Position numbers and translations under genes: made by a program. This document shows positions 56,264 to 64,000 of a stretch of 64,000 nt of DNA, in pieces. Under the pieces are notes generated by a model. That model made no database searches and was not told where the DNA came from. It was given only the letters and a program-made list of their open reading frames with translations. Each line of letters begins with the position of its first letter. The stretch's first letter is position 1. The DNA comes from Cephalopachus bancanus (taxonomy: Eukaryota; Chordata; Mammalia; Primates; Tarsiidae), in the NCBI GenBank assembly GCA_027257055.1, contig JAPVLO010000007.1, positions 5,146,001 to 5,210,000 of the forward strand, in the 5' to 3' direction.

Positions 56264-56645
56264 TTGGCCTCCACCACTATCACTGCCACCATCATCACCA
56301 CTAGCACCGCCATATTCACCAACATCACAATCATCAAAATCACCACCACCATTATCATCACCATCACCAAAACCACCAATATCATCATCACTATCATCAC
56401 CATTATCAAAATCACCATTGTCATCACCACCATCACCATCATCATCACTACCATAACCACCATCATCATCACCATCACCATTACCACCTTCACCTTCATG
56501 ATCATGACCACACCACCACCATCATCACTATTATTACTGTCATCACAATCATGACTGTCAACATCATCAGCATCACCACCATCACCATCATTATCGCCAC
56601 CACCACTGTCACCATCATTATCACCACCACCGTCCAATCATTGCC
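56264..56645. repeat. period-3 (CAC/CAT/ATC) tract
   Basis: About 380 bases of CACCATCATCACC-type sequence on the plus strand. It holds open frames on both strands: Thr/Ile/His on plus (56207-56554), Asp/Gly and Met/Val on minus (56257-56637). These come from the triplet periodicity. Confidence 0.95.
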
Positions 56646-57498
56646 ACCTCTGTCTCCCATCACTGTTACTATCATGCTCACATCACAGCCACCACCAAAT
56701 TTTAGCTGGTTTTTGAGTTGAATTCTCACACCTCTGTCTCTCCCTGCCCTGGCATCACCTTCAACAGAATTATTTAAAGGAGGATCAAACAAACCACTCT
56801 TTCACTCCACAGAGAGTGGAGGGAGACATGATGCTCAGGTGGGCAGAGAAACTGACTTAGATGTTGTTAGTGTCCCAGGTAAGCGGAACAGCCAAGCTAC
56901 AGACACCACATAGCACATTGTCTTGACCACTCATTGTCTCCAGAAGGGCCCTTGTGGTTACAGCAACACTGTGGCTGATCCTCGTATCCATGTAGGTCCT
57001 CATTGTTTATTCTATTGCAGGGAATAGTGTAAACACAGGTTTGCTCACTTTTAAGGAAAATCCACACTCTGAAAGAACTCGGGCACAAAGCACCGCTTGC
57101 CAGTTAGTAATTTTCTCACAAATTAAAACACCAATTTCTCTTTGTGCAGCGAGTTCCCATTTACTACCCCATTGTAAATCCAAGCTTCTCATTCTCTGCA
57201 TGTTAACTTGCTCACCCCCAGGAGAAGTTCTCCTATTATTCTCCGAAGATTTGCCTCATTTATAGAACAACTGTGTCTTCACACTAATGATACATCCAGC
57301 ATACAGGCCACACCCTCTGCTCCAAGAACACCTCAAGAAACTCCCTCCCAAAGCTCAACTCTACAGCTGCCTCTCGCCATGTCTTCTGAATTCTGTAGGT
57401 GAAGAGCTCTCTCTGCATACATTTTGCTCAAGGCAGTCATTAGTGTTCCAAAGATCCATTAATTCACATGACGTGGCTTCTAAGACATAGCACAGTTC
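56646..57498. other. single-copy stretch, nothing recognised
   Basis: No repeat or exon recognised. Confidence 0.4.
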
Positions 57499-57712
57499 AT
57501 CACCTTCTCAACCCCAGCACCTCTGGCCATCTGGGTGGCCTATTCTTTGATGTGGGGATGTCCTGGGCATTGGAAAATGTTTAGCAGCATCCCTGGTCTT
57601 TACCCACTAGATGCCAGTAGCACATACACCCCATGAGTGTCAACCAAAAATATTCCTAGAGATTGACAAATGCTCACTGGGAGGCAAAATCATCCCTGGC
57701 TGAGAACCACTG
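57499..57712 (-). mobile_element. MER20 hAT MITE (antisense)
   Basis: TTCTCAACCCCAGCACCTCT, GCCTATTCTTTGATGTGGGG, GTTTAGCAGCATCCCTGGTC, TACCCACTAGATGCCAGTAG and CAAAATCATCCCTGGCTGAG, ending AACCACTG. Nearly complete MER20; less diverged than the copy at 38972. Confidence 0.92.
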
Positions 57713-57929
57713 ACCTACAGTAAAACCTCAGATTCTTAAATACCTTAATGCTCTTCCAACAGCCAAGCTATGATTTCACTCACCATGTTACCAACACATT
57801 CTACTTAACAGTGGAGAGGTCCATCTTGCCTAAAGGGCAGAGACGGTGAACTCAGCACAACTGCTGGGCAACAGGTTCTTGAGGGCTTTGCAGGCTCAGT
57901 TATATTTAAGTCATGCATCCACATGCCCA

Positions 57930-58537
57930 CTGCTCCCTACCCATCTCTCCATCCTTCTACATACCCATTCATTCACCTGTCCATCCATCCACCAATTCAC
58001 CTACCCCCTACCCATCTATCCATCCCTCTCTCCATCCACCTACCTGTCCATCCATCCATCTACCCATCCAACTATTCATCCATTCACCCCACCCACCCAC
58101 TCATTCATACATCCCTGCCCGTCTTCTCTCCATCCATCCTTCTGTCCATTCATTTGTCTGTCTATCCATCTGTTTATCCATCCTTACCTGCCTATCTTCT
58201 TTCCTACCATTCATCCGTCCATCTGTCTATCCATCCATCCCTGCCCATCTACTCGCCAGCCATCTATCCATTTGTCTATCCATCCGCCCATCTGTCTATC
58301 CATCCTTACCTGCCCATCTTCTCTCCATCCATCCATCCATTCCTACCCATTTTCTCTCCATCCATCCGTCCATCCGTCTATCCATCTGTCCATGCATCCA
58401 TACCTACCCATCTTCTCTCCATCCATCTATATCTGCTCATCTTTTCTCCAGCAATCCCTCCATCCATCCACTCATCCATCCTTCTGTCCATCCATCCATC
58501 CATCGATATCCACCCATCTTCTCTCCATCCATCCATA
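57930..58537. repeat. (CATC)n tetranucleotide tract with recurring anchor
   Basis: About 600 bases of CCATCCATC variants (TATC, TGTC, CGTC, ATTC). A longer motif, CCT(G/A)CCCATCTTCTCTCC, recurs at about 58114, 58187, 58240, 58309, 58342, 58403, 58432 and 58509, at irregular intervals of 29-77 bases. All three plus frames stay open (257, 227 and 218 codons, rich in His/Pro/Ser/Ile), which shows they are repeat artefacts. Confidence 0.96.
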
Positions 58538-59204
58538 TGTGCATGCATGCTCGGCTACTTCATACCTGACTGGGTCTGTGCTGCAGATGAGACATCATGT
58601 CTCTAAACAGAGTCCTTGAGGTTCTCACAGTCAAGGTTCTCACACCAACCCAAGGGATAGTTTTGGCCATGTGGGAGGTACATTTAGCTTTTTCTAGTGT
58701 CTGGGGACACCATTGGCATTTCACGGGCACAGCCTGGGGATGCCAAAGCACAACACGTGAAGCCCCATGTGCAGACACTTCCCATGGCCTGCTGGCCCCT
58801 CCTGTGAGTTTAGAATGACCTGAGTCTGGATCTTTATTTTGTCTTGTGTATGAACATCACCTGGATTTTGCAGGATTTATTAAAACCCTTCACTGAAATT
58901 CTCAGGAGAGCAAGTGCCATGTGAACAGCAGGGAGGCGGTCAGAACTTCCCAAGAGCTCCTCACATTTCAGAGGATCACACAGCCCTCGACCACACTGGC
59001 GTGAGGCACTTGAGTCCACGGCCTGTCCTGTGCAGTGGGCATCTGCAGCTGTCTCCTTCACAGTTCTGTGGACAAGCTGTAGCCCTTGTTCTGCATTTTC
59101 TGGAAAAGTCCTGCAAGGCTGAGTATGTACTGAACACTACCATGCTGTTGCACGTGCTTCCTCCTCAGCTTCCTGCAAAATGGCAGTTGCACTGGACATT
59201 GATC
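58538..59204. other. single-copy stretch with a possible MER5-like trace
   Basis: AACATCACCTGGATTTTGCA followed by GGATTTATTAAAACCC at 58853-58888 is weakly like the MER5A 'atcacctggagggcttgttaaaac' block. Nothing else recognised. Confidence 0.35.
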
Positions 59205-59405
59205 TCTTTACAAAAGTGCATGCTTGTGGAGTTACAACCACCTGGGGCCTTAACTGTGGTGGTTACACAAATCTACCCATGAGATAATACTACACAGAAC
59301 TTTCTGGGATGATGGAAATGTTCTAAAATCAGTAGTGGTGATGGCTGCAAAGGATGAATTTTATGGTATGTGAATTACATCTCAATAAATCTGTTCAAGA
59401 ATTAA
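59205..59405 (+). mobile_element. old LINE-1 (L1M) 3' end
   Basis: GTGGTGGTTACACAAATCTA, CTTTCTGGGATGATGGAAAT, GTTCTAAAATCAGTAGTGGT, GAATTTTATGGTATGTGAAT and TACATCTCAATAAATCTGTT reproduce the L1M 3' end with the AATAAA signal. The young Alu follows within 30 bases. Confidence 0.88.
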
Positions 59406-59432
59406 AACATGGAAATGTTTCTCAAATACTCT

Positions 59433-59719
59433 TTTTTTTTTTTTTGAGTTGGAGTCTCACTCTGTCGCCCAGACTGGAGTGTAGTGGCCGCTCCCGGCCA
59501 CCGCAGCCTCGACCTGCTGGGCTCCGGCGATTCTTCCGCCTCAGCCTTTCCAGTAGCCGGAATTACAGGCATGCGCTATCACGCCCAGCTGATTTTTTGA
59601 TTTATTGTAGAGATGAGGTCTCGCTGCCCAGGTGGGTGTCAAACCCGCGGGCTCAGGCAATCCACTCACCCCAGCCTCCCAAAGGCGCGGGATTACAGGC
59701 TGAGCCACTGAGCCCAGCT
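59433..59719 (-). mobile_element. lineage-specific young Alu (antisense)
   Basis: T-run, then GAGTTGGAGTCTCACTCTGT, GTGGCCGCTCCCGGCCACCG (hairpin element), CGGCGATTCTTCCGCCTCAG, TGATTTATTGTAGAGATGAG and AACCCGCGGGCTCAGGCAAT, ending GAGCCACTGAGCCCAGCT. Target duplication TCAAATACTCT at 59422-59432 and 59720-59730 is perfect. It is close to the copy at 32141, which reads in the opposite orientation. Confidence 0.95.
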
Positions 59720-59730
59720 TCAAATACTCT

Positions 59731-60190
59731 TGCAATAAAGTCCACACTTCATGGTCATGAAGTCTTTGCTGATGCGGCCTCAGCCTTCCCTCAAACCACT
59801 CCAGCACCAACCACTGCCCCTTGCAGTGGAGATAGCCCAAGCCAGGCTGGACCAGGCTCCTGACTGTGCCACAGGCCTCAACCTCCAGGCTGCCAAATAC
59901 ACTGGTCCCCTACTTAAATGGTACCCCCAACCTGTGCCCTGCTGCCCTGACTCTACCTACAAGATCATCATTGACACCCATCCTTTTGACTTGGGAGACC
60001 TTCTTACACACAGATGGCACACCCCCATCACACTGACAACCTCTTGGTTCTAACAGCCATTTGCTTTAATGACTCTCCCCCTTGACTATAAACTCCATGA
60101 GACCAGGCACTGTCTTCTCTTCAGTGATCTCTATATTCTAGTGGCCAGCCATGCCGGGAGAAGGTCCTCAGTGACCGCTCGGCTTCATGG
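59731..60190 (+). mobile_element. L2 LINE 3' part
   Basis: Begins near CTTCATGGTCATGAAGTCTT and GATGCGGCCTCAGCCTTCCC. It ends with the L2 3' block TTGACTATAAACTCCATGAG, ACCAGGCACTGTCTTCTCTT and AGTGATCTCTATATTCTAGT. Highly diverged; the middle is assigned by order only. Confidence 0.6.
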
Positions 60191-62196
60191 GCCCTGAAAG
60201 CACAAGGCAGGGTCATGCTGGAGAATTTTATCAGAGCACACACAGGTCACGTGGACAGTCACTTCTCAGTGTCTCAGACTGCGTCTTACAATCTCACGAA
60301 GAAGAGATGCAAAACAGTAGTTTTTTTTTGTTGTTTTAATACACAGAAGCCCATGGACAGCCTACAGACTGCGGGCAGGTGAGCCCCCGTCAGGAGCCCT
60401 GTTTTCTCCACAGCTATAGTTGCTGTAGGTTGAGTGTGTCCCTGGCCCCACCCCCGCACAGAGCCTCTTCCACACAGGTGAGTCTTTCCTCCCGAGCATA
60501 GTCCTCCGATGAGAGACAGAATCCTGGGCAAGGCTTCGAGAGGTCCCATCATGTACTGGGGGGATTTCGAGGGAGGCAGGACTGCACACATGTGAGTATA
60601 GCAAGCTCGGCCCTGACCGCCCTGTGTCTTCAAAGTGCAATTCGAGTTCCTTCTTCCTATCTGTTGACATATATAATCCTCCATCAATGCCACCGCTCCC
60701 ACGACAGAAAGACGAGAGTTTCAACTTGACAGTTTCAAGAACTATAAATTGTTCACATTCCTGGATATCAAATGGTGACATTAAAATTACTTAATTTAAT
60801 ATCCTCAATATACTCTTTCATCGGCTTTTCTCCCCTTCCTTTCAAATTTCTTAAGGCTTATTACAAACGAATATAATTGCTTCCCCAGGAAGTTCGATTT
60901 TCATTTCTTCATTTGCTTCTTAATAGAACACTTATCTATACAGTTAACTTAGGAGAAGACACATCACTGGCTTAACTTTTAAGAAGTTGCAAGATTAAAC
61001 ACCAGCTACGCTTTCTTAAAAGTGTGTTATTGCGGAAGGCAGAGTAGTTAGAACGTAGGGCTGTGCTGTGAGCAGAGGGGGGGACAGGAAAGAGAGAACA
61101 GTTGTCACTCATGTTCCTCTTTTTGTCTGGCCCTTACTTTGTATCTGCCCGTTCGCCCGTGGCCAATTTCTCAAGGTCTCACCCACTGAAGCACTCACGC
61201 GCTGTCAGGACTTTTTACTATATAAAGAACACATCCCAGGATAAAGTGTGCAGAGAAAAACCGAATGACATATCTCTTGCTTTCTAGGTCTTACTTCCTT
61301 ACAAGGTGTTGGAAAGCTCCAGCAACCGCAAAAATCCAAAAAGTGAATAAATCACCAAACTCTGCCAGCAAGCCCACCAGATAAGATGCTCAGTAGCCAT
61401 CCCCACCTTTGAAATTCATTAACAAAGGCGGTTCCTGAGCCTGCACCAGGATGCCTGCTCCACATCCGAGAGCCACATTTGATAAATATGGAAGCCTTGA
61501 CTCTTCTGCAGGGTCTGAATACTTTTACATAAATTCCCGCCAGGATTAGCAATCTTTTCAGAAATCATACTATATACATCAAGCTGCTTAAGGCTGGCTT
61601 TTCTTCTCCATCAGGTGGTGTAAGAAAATCCTTGAGTGAGTGACTAGGTCTATTAGGGACAGGAGGAATCCAACATCCTCTCCTGTGACTTCCTGACACG
61701 TGAGATTACCTCCAAAGGTGACCAAAACTCGGTGAGCCTGTTGCCTGCCTGTCTGTGGGGCCCACCTGCAAAGCCGAAAGGCTGTGACTTTATTACAACC
61801 TGAGCACAACACCTCAATGGCCACAGAACTCCGGTGGGTGGGAGTGTGGGACGCCCCATCCTCACAATCAACAAACAAGCAGACTGGACTCCAGGGCAGG
61901 GGCCCAAGCTGTTTTCTGAAGGATGCAAAATAGCATATATCAGAATGACAATCAAGTTTACATTTTACAGAGTGAAGTTAAGGGGGAGGCAATTATCTGG
62001 ATAATTAATTTTCAAATGGCTTCTCCCTAAATCATCTAAGCGCCCATAAATGAGGGAAAACCCGGAGAGAGTCTCTGTTCCCTCCTGATTCAAACTGTAC
62101 AGATCAGGCCTCTAGAGACAGTACAGCTGGGGACTCCTTGTGATGGGACATCTTCAGGTGTGTGCAACCTGGAAGCTTCACATACTCAAAAATAGC
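60191..62196. other. 2-kb single-copy stretch, no repeat recognised
   Basis: Free of any transposon I recognise for 2 kb, unusual for this window. Minus frames of 138-139 codons (60286-60781) overlap each other in different frames and show no domain. It may include conserved non-coding sequence, but this rests only on the absence of repeats. Confidence 0.35.
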
Positions 62197-62505
62197 TGTC
62201 CTGGGTTGGTGGCTCATGCCTGTCATTCCAGCACTTTGGAAGGCTGAGGCGGGAGGATTGCTTGAGCCCAGGAGTTCAAGACCAACCTGGGTAACATAGC
62301 AAGACCTCATCTCTACAAAAAAATTTTTTTCAAAATAGAAAAAATAGCCAAGGGTGGTAATGCATACCTGTAGTTCCAGCCAGACAGGAGGCTGAGGCAA
62401 AAGGATAACCTGATCAAGGCTATAGTGAGCTGTGATCATGACACTGCACTCTGGCCTGGGAAACAGAGTGAGACCCTGATTCGAAAACAAAAACAAAAAC
62501 AAAAA
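62197..62505 (+). mobile_element. old AluJ-like dimer
   Basis: Left arm TTGGTGGCTCATGCCTGTCA and J-type TTGCTTGAGCCCAGGAGTTC, AACATAGCAAGACCTCATCT; linker ACAAAAAAATTTTTTTCAAA; right arm TGAGCTGTGATCATGACACT to AGTGAGACCCTGATTC. The tail has drifted to repeated AAAAAC units. Confidence 0.92.
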
Positions 62506-62812
62506 GTCAACCTGGCATTGGTCATTCACCCCGGCTTGTCCTGAGGTCGGGATGTTCCATGTCCCAGGCCAAGTGCCAACGGTCAGTCTGGCCTCGGTAC
62601 AGCCGAAGTAGATCCATCCACACACTATCCAAGCTGTGATCCTTGGGCAAACAGACCCTCAGTTCTCTGACCTTCCATTCCCCATCTGTAGAGGGGGGGT
62701 GAGACACCGGTGCTCCTGCAGGAGCAAGGCTGACCATGGACTCGGGATGGGGTCAGGACAAGGAAAGCACTCTCTCCAGGTTAGACATTGGTATTGTTTT
62801 GTCTGTTTGTTT
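62506..62812. other. single-copy stretch, nothing recognised
   Basis: No feature recognised apart from a GTTTGTTTGTTTTT patch leading into the next Alu. Confidence 0.4.
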
Positions 62813-63402
<590 letters not shown>

Positions 63403-63430
63403 GGATAATTTTTTAAAAAAAATTTTTGTA

Positions 63431-63733
63431 ATCCGGGTTTGGTGGCTCAGCCTGTAATTCCACGCTTTGGGAGGCTGAGGTGAGTGAATTGCCTGAGCCT
63501 GTGGGTTCAAGACCTACCTGGGCAACTTGGTGAGACCTCCTCTCTACAATAAATCAAAAAAAAATTAGCCGGGCATGGTAGCATGCTCCTGTAGTTCCAG
63601 TTACTTGGAAGGCTGAGGCAGAAGGATCGCCAGAGTCCAGCAGGTTGAGGCTATGGTGGCCGGGAGTGTGCCACTGCACTCTGGTCTGGGCAACAGAGTG
63701 AGACTCTAACTCAAAAAAAAAAAATTTTTTTTT
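63431..63733 (+). mobile_element. lineage-specific Alu, earlier-branching member
   Basis: GGTGGCTCAGCCTGTAATTC, GTGAATTGCCTGAGCCTGTG, TCTACAATAAATCAAAAAAA and GGCCGGGAGTGTGCCACTGC. It has the private deletion, linker and GGCCGGGAG change but keeps GTGCCAC, so the hairpin is incomplete; it also keeps CAGAAGGATCGCCAGAGTCC. AATTTTTGTA flanks it at 63421-63430 and, with a longer T-run, at 63723-63735. It lies head-to-head with the copy at 63144. Confidence 0.9.
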
Positions 63734-63734
63734 G

Positions 63735-63855
63735 TAGAGACAAGGTCTTACTCTGTTGCCCAGGACTGTCTCAAACTTCTAGGCTCAAGCAATCCTCCTG
63801 CCTTGGCCTCCCAAAGTGCTGACATTATAGGCATGAGACACCATGCCCAGATTAG
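63735..63855 (-). mobile_element. old Alu, left arm, after the inserted Alus
   Basis: GTAGAGACAAGGTCTTACTC, TTGCCCAGGACTGTCTCAAA, GGCTCAAGCAATCCTCCTGC and CTCCCAAAGTGCTGACATTA, ending CACCATGCCCAG. It completes the antisense Alu whose right arm is at 62985-63143 (or 62813-62972). Confidence 0.85.
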
Positions 63856-64000
63856 GTATCATTATTGTTACTGATGGAGCAGAGCAACCTCATTTAGGGG
63901 CTGGGATTTCCAGGGGTGTCTCTCCTTCTCTAAGAGTTCAAACCTTCTCCCCTGATGCTAGCCGTAGGTAGGGTCTTCAGTTCAGACCCCATTCTCACCT

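Noticed and set aside
57846..58619. 257-codon plus-strand open frame, the longest in the window
   Set aside because: It lies in the CATC tetranucleotide tract; the other two plus frames are equally open (227 and 218 codons), and the composition is His/Pro/Ser/Ile only.

Overview
This window looks like intergenic or intronic nuclear DNA from a primate. I find no protein-coding gene, tRNA or rRNA gene, CRISPR array or prokaryote-style operon that I can defend. The open frames present are short chance frames, frames inside transposon remnants, or frames held open by simple repeats with periods of two, three or four bases. The evidence for a primate is about nineteen Alu-type SINEs or fragments (dimeric, A-tailed, 7SL-derived) alongside MIR, L2, old LINE-1, MER20, MER33 and MER45 remnants. 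None of the Alus carries the AluS/AluY left-arm signature seen all over monkey and ape genomes. The older copies are J-like. The youngest-looking copies form a distinct J-derived group with its own shared changes and intact target-site duplications. Neither the AluL type of lemurs nor the tRNA-fused type of galagos is visible. The simplest inference is a non-anthropoid haplorhine, most likely a tarsier; this is inference, not proof.

Layout. 1-5.3 kb: an ERV LTR piece, a young Alu with a 14-bp target duplication, an old Alu, a MIR, a 70-bp-arm inverted repeat, a monomeric Alu with a 17-bp target duplication and a complete MER45-like hAT element. 5.3-15.3 kb: mostly single-copy sequence, with an inverted LINE-1 3' fragment and a 26-unit, 23-bp minisatellite. 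15.3-15.84 kb: a fold-back mariner with a transposase remnant. 17.4-21.7 kb: Alu, MIR/L2, an L1 end and a 650-bp degenerate TTAGGG-like array. 23.7-29.9 kb: a short tandem duplication, MER33, L2, a period-3 A/C tract, four Alus and a pyrimidine tract. 31.2-32.9 kb: an old LINE-1 3' end split by a young Alu. 33-46 kb: single-copy sequence with MIR, MER20, a monomeric Alu, a LINE-1 5'-region fragment and two long purine tracts. 46.4-48.1 kb: an ERV LTR carrying a copied-in segment whose apparent source lies 1.5 kb upstream. 51-54.3 kb: two inverted copies of an unidentified 240-bp sequence. 56-60 kb: CACCAT and CATC low-complexity tracts, MER20, an L1 end, a young Alu and an L2. 62.2-63.9 kb: an Alu pile-up in which two lineage-specific Alus sit head-to-head inside an older Alu.

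No genes work together here. What can be read is a history of insertion: ancient MIR, L2, DNA transposons and L1M, then AluJ, then a lineage-specific Alu burst, overlaid by expansion of simple repeats. The most unusual items are the Alu subfamily with its right-arm hairpin, the 70-bp palindrome, the fold-back mariner, the templated insertion in the LTR, and the inverted unknown repeat at 51/54 kb.
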